Assembly: GCF_003545715.1 (NCBI RefSeq)
Contig: NZ_QVNU01000002.1
Location: 616,616 to 680,615, forward strand
DNA: 64,000 nucleotides
Direction of reading: 5' to 3'
DNA from: Taibaiella koreensis
GTDB lineage: Bacteria; Bacteroidota; Bacteroidia; Chitinophagales; Chitinophagaceae
Made by a program: the position numbers and the translations under genes. Of the stretch, positions 8,409-16,533 are shown in pieces (position 1 is the first letter of the stretch; each line of letters starts with the position of its first letter). The notes beneath the pieces are model-generated. The model saw only the letters and a list, made by a program, of their open reading frames with translations, did no database searches and was not told the origin of the DNA.

Positions 8409-9227
8409 ATGGAAATTCCTGAAAAGTATGTGCCCGAAAATATAATGAGGGGTATGTTCGGGATATATGCCCGCCGCTTGCTTATTGAAAAAATATCAAG
8501 GACAGGAGATCATTTTTGTATCGATGGTGAGCCCCTGTTGGACCGCCAAAAAAGGACCCTTCCGATAGATGTGGATACTTTTGGCTGCATCGGCTATGGT
8601 TTTTTTAAAGATAAATATACCATTTACGGCCTGACCTATACCATGACGAAGAATACTGAAAAGTATTTTTTCACACCGCTTAAGCACGCTGACCTGGACA
8701 CATTCGAACCCATAAGTATGCTCTATGGTAAAGATAAAAATGGCTGCTATTTTGCCGAAGGCGGTAAAACGATCAAAGAAAACCACGTTCGGCCATTGAT
8801 CCACTATACCAATAGCTACCAGGACGAAAATTTTCCTCATTTAAAAGCCACCCATACCTGGAGTTCAGATATCGCCCTCGGGCAGGATTTTGTCTACAAC
8901 AGAGGTATGAAGATAAAAGATGCGGATGCCGGGACTTTCGAACAGATTGGTCAATATTATTACAGAGACGCGCATCGTATTTACATGGCCAATGGTTACT
9001 CCATAAAAGCACTGGAAAATATAGACGCGCCCTCTTTTATCGTATTGTCCGACGCCAGCCCGGGTATGGCAACAGATCTATACCAGCCGCTCATTTGTTA
9101 CCGTAGCCAAAGCCGGCCCGAAGAATGGTTTGCCTATTACCGTAAATATTTCGAAGCACGCAGGGGACAGATCAGCGAAGATTACTGGTGGTATAAGCTT
9201 GAGCAAACAATGAAAAAGGATTTGTAA
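8409..9227 (+). CDS. DKNYY-like repeat protein
   Basis: From the ATG at 8409 (MEIPEKYVPEN) the product is 272 residues without a signal peptide. It contains repeated segments of the form D-K/R-x-x-I-Y (DKYTIYGL, DKNGCYF, DAHRIYMANG), each followed by an aspartate-rich strand (DADAGTFEQI, ENIDAPSFIV). This resembles the DKNYY domain, whose function is unknown. The open frame continues upstream to 8307, but that part lacks family-like features. The gene stands alone. Confidence 0.55.
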   Translation: MEIPEKYVPENIMRGMFGIYARRLLIEKISRTGDHFCIDGEPLLDRQKRTLPIDVDTFGCIGYGFFKDKYTIYGLTYTMTKNTEKYFFTPLKHADLDTFEPISMLYGKDKNGCYFAEGGKTIKENHVRPLIHYTNSYQDENFPHLKATHTWSSDIALGQDFVYNRGMKIKDADAGTFEQIGQYYYRDAHRIYMANGYSIKALENIDAPSFIVLSDASPGMATDLYQPLICYRSQSRPEEWFAYYRKYFEARRGQISEDYWWYKLEQTMKKDL

Positions 9228-9307
9228 AAAAGAAATGATTGCTTAGCCTTGCTTCAATGGCTGCATATACAGTGGGTGCGCCAGCGCCAATGCACCGGCT
9301 GCACCGC

Positions 9308-10384
9308 TTATTCCAGGGCATAAACGGCAAAGCTGGCCAGCCAGTGCTCACCGCCATAGCCACCGGTAACCTGCGGCAGGGTTCGGGCCAGGAACGTGTC
9401 GGCGGCTGCCATAAAGCGCTTTTTCCATTTATGACCTGCCGGCAGCTGCCTGGCAATACCTTTCATGCACCAGGCGCGGCTAAAGGAAAGTCCGTCGAGG
9501 TGGACGATCTGGTAGTCGCTGCGGTCGCTCACGGTAGGCAGGCTGCAGATGCGGGCGATGCTGCGTTCTTCGTAAAAGCCGTTGAGCCAGGTAACAAAGG
9601 CCTTGGCTGGTAATATCCGGCGCATGAGATCGGCGATCTCAAGGCTGGGTGAAAAGAAATCGCTGCCGTCGGGTTCCAGGTAAGCAGGAGTGGCTTTGCT
9701 GTCTTTGTAAAATGACAACGATCTTTCGATCACCTGGCGTTCGAAGGCGGTATCCTTGAGGGCGCGGGCCCAATCAAGGGCAAATACCATAGCAAAAGCC
9801 GTATTGGGGTGCACACCTGTCCGGTTGGGATAGGTTTGTTTGGGCAGGTAGGCTTTCCACAGGCGTAGTATTTCGCCGGTAAGCGGCTGCAGGGTCTCGT
9901 GCCAGCGCCGGGCATTGGGATCGTCCCAGGTGGCCAGCTCTTCGTCGAGCTTCAGCAGCCAGGCCCATCCGTAAGTGCGCTCAAAAGTATTGGCTACCTT
10001 ATAGCGGGTAAAATAAGCGGCTTCGGCGGCCATCTTGTCTTTTTGAAAAGTACCATCCAGGACCCTGATGATCTCGGCCCTGTTGGCAAGACCCGGAAAG
10101 GTCTTCAGCAGCCGTACCAGCATCCAGTGACCATGCACACTGCTGTGCCAGTCGAAACAGCCGTAAAAAGCCGGATGCAGTTCGGCGGGTAACAGGCGGG
10201 CGTCTGTCGCACTGTCGGCCGTATGCGAAGTCTTATTGGGAAATTGCTGATCAATGCAACGCAAGGGCAATGCGGCCAGCTGTGCTGCCACGGCTTCGGT
10301 GAGCGCAGGCGCCTGCTGCGCTTTTGATGCGGAGGGAAGCAGCACCGGGATCATGAGTGCTATGAGGATCGATCTGCAGGTCAT
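9308..10384 (-). CDS. DUF2891 family exported protein
   Basis: The 358-residue protein has a signal peptide (ending near ASKAQQ). Its alpha-helical body carries the DUF2891 signature LHPAFYGCFDWHSSVHGHWM, with clustered His and Trp, and GVHPNTAFAMVFALDWA further on. The barrel-like helical fold suggests a glycan-active or alpha/alpha-toroid protein, but no activity is known to me. A terminator for the next upstream gene separates the two. Confidence 0.8.
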   Translation of the reverse strand: MTCRSILIALMIPVLLPSASKAQQAPALTEAVAAQLAALPLRCIDQQFPNKTSHTADSATDARLLPAELHPAFYGCFDWHSSVHGHWMLVRLLKTFPGLANRAEIIRVLDGTFQKDKMAAEAAYFTRYKVANTFERTYGWAWLLKLDEELATWDDPNARRWHETLQPLTGEILRLWKAYLPKQTYPNRTGVHPNTAFAMVFALDWARALKDTAFERQVIERSLSFYKDSKATPAYLEPDGSDFFSPSLEIADLMRRILPAKAFVTWLNGFYEERSIARICSLPTVSDRSDYQIVHLDGLSFSRAWCMKGIARQLPAGHKWKKRFMAAADTFLARTLPQVTGGYGGEHWLASFAVYALE

Positions 10385-10423
10385 ATTTGCTGTAGGTTTG
10401 GCATAAAAGTAGTAAAAGAAACA

Positions 10424-10454
10424 AAAACGCTGAAGCCGGGAGCTTCAGCGTTTT
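10424..10454 (-). terminator. Terminator of the 10475 thioredoxin-fold gene
   Basis: A 13-bp perfect stem (10424-10436 with 10442-10454) begins 20 bases after the stop. AAAA/TTTT ends give U-tracts on both sides. Confidence 0.75.
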
Positions 10455-10474
10455 CTACAGACATTGCCCGAAGA

Positions 10475-11911
10475 TCAGGCTTTCTTTGCTTTTTTCTTTT
10501 CAGTAAACTCAATCACTTCCAGCACATTGCTGTGGTCCAGCCCCTTGCCCAGTATCTTCTTCTTATCGTCGAGCAGGTACATTTTGGGCGTACTGTACAC
10601 ATCGTATTTGGAGCGGTAGTCGGTCTTGTTGCGTGCATCCACAACATTGGTCCATTCCTGCAGTTTCATCTGCTCCACGGTTTTCTGGATATCGGTCAGG
10701 TCGCCCTCGGTGGATACGGCATATATCTTTACACCTTTTCCTTTGAGCACCTTGCGGTACACCGAGTCCAGCTGGGGTATTTCCTTCATGCAATGCCCAC
10801 ATTCCCTCGACCAGAATACCAGCAAGGTATATTTGCCTTCCTGCTGGTTCAGTGCCTTGTCCTGCAGGCTCCATATATCCTGCATCAGCAGATCGGGGGC
10901 AGTGTTGCCCAGTACATTGGGGGCTATCTTCTTGGCTCTGTCTTCGTACTTGGACAGGTTGGTGGAATCCAGCCAGTAGGCATCGCCTTTCATGTAGTAA
11001 TTTTCGACCAGGTGTACAAAGGCTTCATCCATACCCATCACTTTGCTGCGTTCGGCATTGCCGGCCAGCCAGTGCAGGGTGTATTTGAACAGCTCCTTCG
11101 ATTGGCGGGTACGCTTGAGCTGTGCATCGGCCTCAGCATTCATCGAATCGGGTATCGGCACCACCATACGGTTAAAATACTCATCCAGCTTGGCGTCATA
11201 TATCGGCGAGTAGATGAGACGATCATCTTTGAAATCGAACTGGTCCCAGTAATGCTGCTTATAGTAATGATAGGCAAACTCGGTGTCCACGGTCTTTGTG
11301 CCAGGCAGATAATGCGTGCCTTCGGGAACTTCGGGAACGGCGAGCGCCCTGAAGACCGAGCTCATATAGGTGCCCGGATATTTGCCGGCATACTCTTTAC
11401 GGTAGGCATTCAATTCCTTGGAGAGCACACCCGACTTGTCCCGGATCTTCTGCGTGTCGGCGGCTACTCTCGCCGTCTTCAGCTCATCCATCAGCGCCTG
11501 CTGCTTTTTGCCGTACCCCATCAGGAATTTCTCGTAGGCAACGTAACGAGTGTTCTCTTCGCTGCCTTTAAACGTAATGTTGGCCGGCATATCGGTGGTA
11601 TCGACATTGATCGTCATCGCATCGCCGTTGTTAAGGATGAATTCTGTAAACTTGGCGCGGTTGTCGAACAGCAGCAGGTAGATGCCACCCAATACGCTGT
11701 CCTTCGATTCGATCACGGCAGTACGCTTGTTGATCACACGACCCGAATCTGTTTTGTAGATGGTGGGCAGCGCCTTGGCATAATAATGCGCCAGGTACAC
11801 AAAGGAGTCCGGCACATCCTGTTTAAATTTTACTTCGATCTTGTATCCGCCCTTAGCAAAGGAAGCCAATCCCATTGCTGCGCAGACCGCGCTGAATAAT
11901 ACTTTTTTCAT
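10475..11911 (-). CDS. DUF4369/DUF5106-type TlpA-like thioredoxin-fold protein (copy 1)
   Basis: The 478-residue exported protein has a signal peptide (ending ASFAKG), an N-terminal DUF4369-like region, a long helical DUF5106-like middle (about 170-340) and a C-terminal thioredoxin fold. The active-site motif is ECGHC (Cys371 and Cys374), and the cis-Pro motif is STPKMY. Such proteins are expected to act in periplasmic thiol-disulfide exchange. It lies 62 bases downstream of a paralogue with the same architecture and about half its residues in common by eye, which is a local duplication. Confidence 0.85.
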   Translation of the reverse strand: MKKVLFSAVCAAMGLASFAKGGYKIEVKFKQDVPDSFVYLAHYYAKALPTIYKTDSGRVINKRTAVIESKDSVLGGIYLLLFDNRAKFTEFILNNGDAMTINVDTTDMPANITFKGSEENTRYVAYEKFLMGYGKKQQALMDELKTARVAADTQKIRDKSGVLSKELNAYRKEYAGKYPGTYMSSVFRALAVPEVPEGTHYLPGTKTVDTEFAYHYYKQHYWDQFDFKDDRLIYSPIYDAKLDEYFNRMVVPIPDSMNAEADAQLKRTRQSKELFKYTLHWLAGNAERSKVMGMDEAFVHLVENYYMKGDAYWLDSTNLSKYEDRAKKIAPNVLGNTAPDLLMQDIWSLQDKALNQQEGKYTLLVFWSRECGHCMKEIPQLDSVYRKVLKGKGVKIYAVSTEGDLTDIQKTVEQMKLQEWTNVVDARNKTDYRSKYDVYSTPKMYLLDDKKKILGKGLDHSNVLEVIEFTEKKKAKKA

Positions 11912-11973
11912 TCCTTGTTGTATAGTTACAGATTTTGTTTTTGTCTGGCCGGGTCAAAGATAAAGGATCATAC

Positions 11974-13416
11974 CTAGCCTTTAGCCTTCCTGGACGTCAT
12001 TTCGATCACATCATTAATATTCCTGTGGTCCAGGCCTTTCCCTATAATCTTCATATGCTCATCAAACAAGTATACTTTGGGGGTTGTATAAGCATCGTAT
12101 TTTTCCCTGAAGCCCGTATTGTTGTTGATGTCGGCTACATTGATCCAGTCGCCGATCTTGTTGCTGTTGATGAACTGCTGGATCTCCGACAGCTCGCCGC
12201 CGCTGGCAACAGAATAAATCTTCACGCCTTTTCCTTTTAAGCTGGCCCGGTATACAGAATCCAGCAGGGGCACTTCCTTTTTGCAATGACCGCAATCGTA
12301 CGACCACACGATAAGCACGGTATACTTGGCTTTCACCTCATGAAGCGGCATGTCTTTCAGGGTAAATACATCCTGCATGTTGAGGTCCGGCGCCGTATTG
12401 CCCAGCACGTTGGGGGCGATTTTCCGGGCCCGGTCGGTATACCACTCCAGGTCTTTATCCGACAGCCAGTAGGCCGCGCCTTTCATATAGTACTGCTCCA
12501 CCAGGTGAACAAAAACTTCGTCCATGCCCATTACCTTGCTCTGCAGCGCATTATTCGACAGCGTGCGTAAGGTGTAGTGGAACAGTTCCTTGGTTCCTTT
12601 GGTGGCTGTGAGTATCTTATCGGCTTCCGCATTGATGCTATCCGGTACCTGGTAGACCCATTTGTTGAAGTAGTCGTTCAGCTTCGTATCGTAAACCGGT
12701 GTCTGGATCAGGCGATCGTCGCGGAAGTTGAATTGGTCCCAGTAATGCGCCTTCATGTATTCGTAGGCGTAAAGGCTGTCGACCGTTTTTCCATCTTCAA
12801 GATAATGCTGCTGTGCAGGCGGCTCTGGTGTTTTCAATGCCAGGAAGACATTGCTGAGCAAGGTATTGGGATACTTTTTCACATAAGCCTTGCGATAGCC
12901 GGCCTGCTCTTCTGCAAGGGCCTTATATTCTTTATCCAGGGCCAGGGTATCGGCCAGGGTTTGGGCCTTGCTCCCTTTTTCGGCAATCGCTTTATGCCGC
13001 AGGGCCAGCCCTTCCATCTTTTTGTTATACTCCTGGTAGCGGTCGTTCTCCGGGCTTCCGGAGAAGGAGAGGCCAGGTAATGCGCCTTCCTTTTTATCGC
13101 TGTTGTCGATGGTAATACCGAACCGGTCGCCATTGTCCAGCAGAAATTCGGCCACCTTGCTATTGTTACTGTAAAGTACCATGAAAATACCGCCCAGCTG
13201 CTCTTTCGGACTTTCAAATACTACTTTATGTTTACCCGTAACCCTTGCAGAGTCCTGCCTGTATATCGTAGGAAGGTGCTTCCCGAAATAATGCGCCAGG
13301 TAGACCACCGAGTCCGGTAGCTCTTGTTTGAAGGTCACTTCGATCCTGTATCCATCCTTTGCCCCGGCGGCAAAGCAACTGAACAACAATAAAGCAAATG
13401 GGGCAAGCTTTTTCAT
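11974..13416 (-). CDS. DUF4369/DUF5106-type TlpA-like thioredoxin-fold protein (copy 2)
   Basis: This 480-residue protein repeats the layout of its downstream neighbour: a signal peptide (ending FAAGAK), DUF4369-like and DUF5106-like regions, and a C-terminal thioredoxin fold with DCGHC and TTPKVYL. Shared blocks such as YRIEVTFKQELPDSVVYLAHY and KVMGMDEVFVHLVE show the two arose by tandem duplication. The ATG at 13416 starts the signal peptide; the upstream extension to 13437 is not needed. The pair is probably one transcription unit. Confidence 0.85.
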   Translation of the reverse strand: MKKLAPFALLLFSCFAAGAKDGYRIEVTFKQELPDSVVYLAHYFGKHLPTIYRQDSARVTGKHKVVFESPKEQLGGIFMVLYSNNSKVAEFLLDNGDRFGITIDNSDKKEGALPGLSFSGSPENDRYQEYNKKMEGLALRHKAIAEKGSKAQTLADTLALDKEYKALAEEQAGYRKAYVKKYPNTLLSNVFLALKTPEPPAQQHYLEDGKTVDSLYAYEYMKAHYWDQFNFRDDRLIQTPVYDTKLNDYFNKWVYQVPDSINAEADKILTATKGTKELFHYTLRTLSNNALQSKVMGMDEVFVHLVEQYYMKGAAYWLSDKDLEWYTDRARKIAPNVLGNTAPDLNMQDVFTLKDMPLHEVKAKYTVLIVWSYDCGHCKKEVPLLDSVYRASLKGKGVKIYSVASGGELSEIQQFINSNKIGDWINVADINNNTGFREKYDAYTTPKVYLFDEHMKIIGKGLDHRNINDVIEMTSRKAKG

Positions 13417-13522
13417 AGCATCGGTTTTTTCAGGCAAAGGATCTGGTCTTTCTATCCTGCGTAGCGCATTGCAGGCTTGTTCAAAGCTAAATAACGATTA
13501 AACGTAACAAGAAAAATCAAGC

Positions 13523-13530
13523 TACCTTTG
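13523..13530 (+). promoter_or_regulatory. -7 promoter box of rlmD (TACCTTTG)
   Basis: TACCTTTG fits TAnnTTTG and lies 26 bases before the TTG start at 13557. Confidence 0.5.
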
Positions 13531-13556
13531 CAAAGGATTAACATGCAAGATTTACA

Positions 13557-14969
13557 TTGGCCAGAAAAAACAAAAAGACGGTTCTAAACGGGATAAGGTT
13601 GGAGCGTTATGCCGCAGAAGGCAAATCTATAGCCCATCTTGAAGATGGGAAAACATTGTTTGTAGAAGGAGCCGTACCCGGCGATATCGTCGAAGTGCTG
13701 GTGCTCAAAAACAAGAAAAGCTATGCCGAAGGCAAAACCCTGCGCATCGAAACGCCTTCGGCCGACAGGGTCACGCCCTTTTGTGAGCACTTCGGCGTTT
13801 GCGGCGGCTGTAAATGGCAGATGCTACCCTATGAAAAGCAGCTTGAATACAAGCAGATACAAGTTGCCGACCAGCTGAGCCGTATCGGGCATGTCGCCCT
13901 TCCGCCTATTGAGCCCATAGCCGGTAGCGGTGCGCAAAGGTATTATCGCAACAAGCTGGAATTTACCTTCAGCGAGCTGAGTTATCTTACCCGCGAAGAG
14001 ATAGCGGCGGCAGGAGACGACGCGATCGCACGGCGGCCCGCATTGGGTTTTCACGCTCCGGGTATGTTTGACAAGGTCGTCGACATCAACACCTGCCATC
14101 TGCAAGCCGAGCCGACCAATAAGATCAAGAATCTGCTGCGGCAGATCGCCCGGCAGCATGACCTGCCCTTCTATGATCACCGGCAGCAGGAAGGCTGGCT
14201 GCGCAATGTGGTGATCCGTGTGGCCACTACAGGAGAAGTCATGGTCAACCTGATCGTGAAATACGATCGTGAAGAGCTGAAGATGATCCTCGATACCCTG
14301 CTACAGGAAGTACCGGAGATCACGTCGCTGCATTACACGATCAATCCTAAAATGAACGACACGATCTACGATCTTACGGTACATACTTATAAAGGCAAAG
14401 GCTATATCGAAGAATTCCTTGAAGATTTCCGCTTCAAGATCTCACCCAAATCTTTTTTCCAGACCAATACACGGCAGGCGGAGCGACTGTACCAGATTAC
14501 CCGCGAATTTGCCGGTCTTACGGGCAACGAAGTGGTGTATGACCTGTATTGCGGCACCGGCAGCATCGGCATCTTCCTGTCGAAAGGCGCCAGGAAGATC
14601 ATTGGTATCGAAGCCGTGCCCGATGCGATCGAAGATGCTAAGCTAAACGCCGAGTGGAACGGCCTGGAACATTGTCAATTTTATGCCGGCGATGTATCGG
14701 ATATTGCGACCGACGCCTTTTTTGAAGCCCACGGACGACCCGATGTCGTGATCACCGACCCGCCCCGCGCAGGGATGCACGAAAAGCTGATCAGGCAATT
14801 ACTGCGGATGCGTGCACCCAGGGTGGTATACGTAAGCTGCAACCCGGCTACCCAGGCCCGCGACCTGCAACTGCTCGACGAAGCTTACAAAGTCGTACGA
14901 CTGCAGCCTGTGGACATGTTTCCGCATACCCATCATATCGAAAATGTAGCATTGTTGGAATTGCGCTGA
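13557..14969 (+). CDS. rlmD: 23S rRNA (uracil-5-)-methyltransferase RlmD/RumA
   Basis: The 470-residue enzyme has an N-terminal TRAM domain and 4Fe-4S ligands Cys76, Cys82 and Cys85 (CEHFGVCGGC), with a fourth Cys in NTCHLQ. It also has the SAM-binding motif YDLYCGTGSIGIF and the catalytic Cys428 in VYVSCNPATQARDL. It methylates a uracil of 23S rRNA using S-adenosylmethionine. The only start compatible with a full TRAM domain is TTG at 13557; the nearby ATG at 13543 is out of frame. It is monocistronic and ends before an 18-bp hairpin. Paralogous targets such as RlmCD cannot be excluded. Confidence 0.9.
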   Translation: MARKNKKTVLNGIRLERYAAEGKSIAHLEDGKTLFVEGAVPGDIVEVLVLKNKKSYAEGKTLRIETPSADRVTPFCEHFGVCGGCKWQMLPYEKQLEYKQIQVADQLSRIGHVALPPIEPIAGSGAQRYYRNKLEFTFSELSYLTREEIAAAGDDAIARRPALGFHAPGMFDKVVDINTCHLQAEPTNKIKNLLRQIARQHDLPFYDHRQQEGWLRNVVIRVATTGEVMVNLIVKYDREELKMILDTLLQEVPEITSLHYTINPKMNDTIYDLTVHTYKGKGYIEEFLEDFRFKISPKSFFQTNTRQAERLYQITREFAGLTGNEVVYDLYCGTGSIGIFLSKGARKIIGIEAVPDAIEDAKLNAEWNGLEHCQFYAGDVSDIATDAFFEAHGRPDVVITDPPRAGMHEKLIRQLLRMRAPRVVYVSCNPATQARDLQLLDEAYKVVRLQPVDMFPHTHHIENVALLELR

Positions 14970-14982
14970 TATCAAATTTAAT

Positions 14983-15025
14983 CATAACAATAGCGGCGCC
15001 GGTTCCTGGCGCCGCTATTGTTATG
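14983..15025. terminator. 18-bp hairpin between rlmD and the zeta toxin gene
   Basis: Arms 14983-15000 and 15008-15025 pair perfectly around a 7-base loop. It lies between convergent genes and can act on both strands. Confidence 0.75.
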
Positions 15026-15036
15026 GGCAGCATAGG

Positions 15037-15783
15037 CTATAGCAAATAGTCGGCAATCCAGTTAGGTATCCAGTCGTGTTCCACGGTTACCTCTGTTCCC
15101 TGCTCGATGCTAAGGATCAGCTTGGCTTCCGTAGTGGAATTGTCCCATAGGAATGCCCTGTAAGTCCTGGAAACTGCAGCCCTTAGCTGTTGTAGCGTTT
15201 TGTAATACCGCTCTTTGATTTTGGATTCAGAAACATCGTGTCCACCTTGCTCTACCCTTTGCTTCACACGATCAATGTTAAGCTCATGCGATTCGGTACA
15301 GATGAAATAGAGGTATACTTTATAGCCATTACGCTTTGCAAAATCCAGTATTTCCAATTTGGAAGAGTGGGACATCACGGTTTCAAACGATAACTTCTTG
15401 CCTTCTCTTACCAGCTTCTGGCGTAGAAAGTCGGAAAGCAGGGATGCTTCATAGGAATTAGCACCGGTGTTCAGGTTGTAAATGTAATTGGTGTGGGGAT
15501 CAAACCTAAGATCTATTGTATAGCCATCTTTACTGGCTTTATTCCTGATAGAATGGTTTTGACTGAAGGAAGAAAACTCTTTTTCGGAGCAATCGGTCAA
15601 CCCAAACGGACCGATATTGTATCGCTGAGTGGCACTTAGCTCCTTTTCTATTTCATCGGGATTAATATAATGACCTACATCGTAATGCTCTTCTATCATC
15701 CTGAAAATGGTACTCTTCCCGGAGCCATTAGGCCCGGCAAAGACACGCATCCGACGGCCTTTAAGAAAGTTTGAATGTTGCAC
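15037..15783 (-). CDS. Zeta-type toxin, P-loop kinase
   Basis: The 248-residue protein has the Walker A motif GPNGSGKST (from residue 17) preceded by RRMRVFA, then FETVMSH and a long helical C-terminal part. This matches the zeta/AAA-type toxins. Characterised zeta toxins phosphorylate UDP-activated sugars and block peptidoglycan synthesis. Its start overlaps the end of the small upstream gene by 23 bases, which is typical of translational coupling in toxin-antitoxin pairs. Some relatives of this family may have other kinase substrates. Confidence 0.8.
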   Translation of the reverse strand: MQHSNFLKGRRMRVFAGPNGSGKSTIFRMIEEHYDVGHYINPDEIEKELSATQRYNIGPFGLTDCSEKEFSSFSQNHSIRNKASKDGYTIDLRFDPHTNYIYNLNTGANSYEASLLSDFLRQKLVREGKKLSFETVMSHSSKLEILDFAKRNGYKVYLYFICTESHELNIDRVKQRVEQGGHDVSESKIKERYYKTLQQLRAAVSRTYRAFLWDNSTTEAKLILSIEQGTEVTVEHDWIPNWIADYLL

Positions 15784-16087
15784 CGGCCTTCAGTTTTGGG
15801 ATGAGTGCATTTACCTGGACTTTAAATAGTTTTTGCTTCATGCCATCAGGTTTTTCTCTTACAACCCATCCATCCTCAAGATAGCTGACGGCTATTTTCT
15901 GTCTCCGGGCAGCGGCAACAGCCCTCCTCGTAGCCTGTCTGGCTACTTTCTCCAGTTGGACATACTGCTTAGGCGTCTCCTCTATGTAGCTTAAATAGCT
16001 GGTCCTTGATCTTCTCACGATCCGGGCCTCCCTTGGTAAAGCTTGTATTTCCCTGTTAACAGCAGCCTTTTGATGCCTTTTTCTCAT
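15761..16087 (-). CDS. Antitoxin partner of the zeta-type toxin
   Basis: The 108-residue basic protein contains SYIEETPKQYVQLEK, an Ala/Arg-rich helix, then SYLEDGWVVREKPDG. This resembles small antitoxin-like proteins found upstream of Bacteroidota zeta-like kinases. The gene overlaps the toxin gene by 23 bases. Its role is inferred from position and from the pattern. Confidence 0.7.
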   Translation of the reverse strand: MRKRHQKAAVNREIQALPREARIVRRSRTSYLSYIEETPKQYVQLEKVARQATRRAVAAARRQKIAVSYLEDGWVVREKPDGMKQKLFKVQVNALIPKLKAGATFKLS

Positions 16088-16165
16088 ATACCCAAAGATA
16101 CGCTTTTTTAAGCCAGCCTGCTTTAATGGCTATTTGCATATGGGCGGTACTCCGGGATGCTCCAA

Positions 16166-16210
16166 AAAGAGTACAGGCTACCCCTGACCGGATAGCCTGT
16201 ACTCCTTTTT
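16166..16210. terminator. Terminator of the lanthipeptide precursor gene
   Basis: A 12-bp perfect stem (16169-16180 with 16193-16204) is flanked by AAAAA and TTTTT. It lies between the precursor stop (16222) and the antitoxin start (16087), so the precursor gene is a unit of its own. Confidence 0.75.
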
Positions 16211-16221
16211 CGCTTACAATA

Positions 16222-16413
16222 CTATTCACACCGGCAAGACACTACCTCCGTTGCGGGAATGCACTTGTTGGTACAACGGGAGATCTGATGAGTAATCACG
16301 CAAATCACAGCGGTCTGTCCTCCGTTGATTTGTTGCTGTGCCGCATCATTGAGCGGAACAATAGTAGTCTTCCTGATCGCGAGCCTGTGCAGCGTTGGCT
16401 TTTGCTTTTTCAT
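16222..16413 (-). CDS. Class I lanthipeptide-type precursor (orphan RiPP)
   Basis: The 63-residue peptide starts at 16413 (MKKQKPTLHRL). Its leader, RLAIRKTTIVPLNDAAQQQ, ends in INGG, the double-glycine pattern of Bacteroidota class I lanthipeptide leaders. The predicted core after GG is 31 residues with five Cys (ICV, RCT, KCI, SCRC) and six Ser/Thr, enough for several lanthionine rings. It has its own terminator. No LanB/LanC modification enzymes, peptidase-transporter or immunity gene lies within the window. The call rests on leader pattern and Cys/Ser/Thr content; the mature product is unknown. Confidence 0.75.
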   Translation of the reverse strand: MKKQKPTLHRLAIRKTTIVPLNDAAQQQINGGQTAVICVITHQISRCTNKCIPATEVVSCRCE

Positions 16414-16533
16414 ATCGGTTGGTTTTTTGGGGTGAAGCAATCGGATATGAAGCTAGAAATATTTGTATACAGCGATCGCACAATTAATATTTCTTTACCA
16501 ATTACACTTTTGGCAAAAGCCGTCAGCCAGTAT

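Noticed and set aside
10532..11899. Plus-strand 455-codon frame opposite the thioredoxin-fold gene
   Set aside because: It is the antisense of a gene with CGHC and DUF5106 features and has a His/Val-rich shadow composition.
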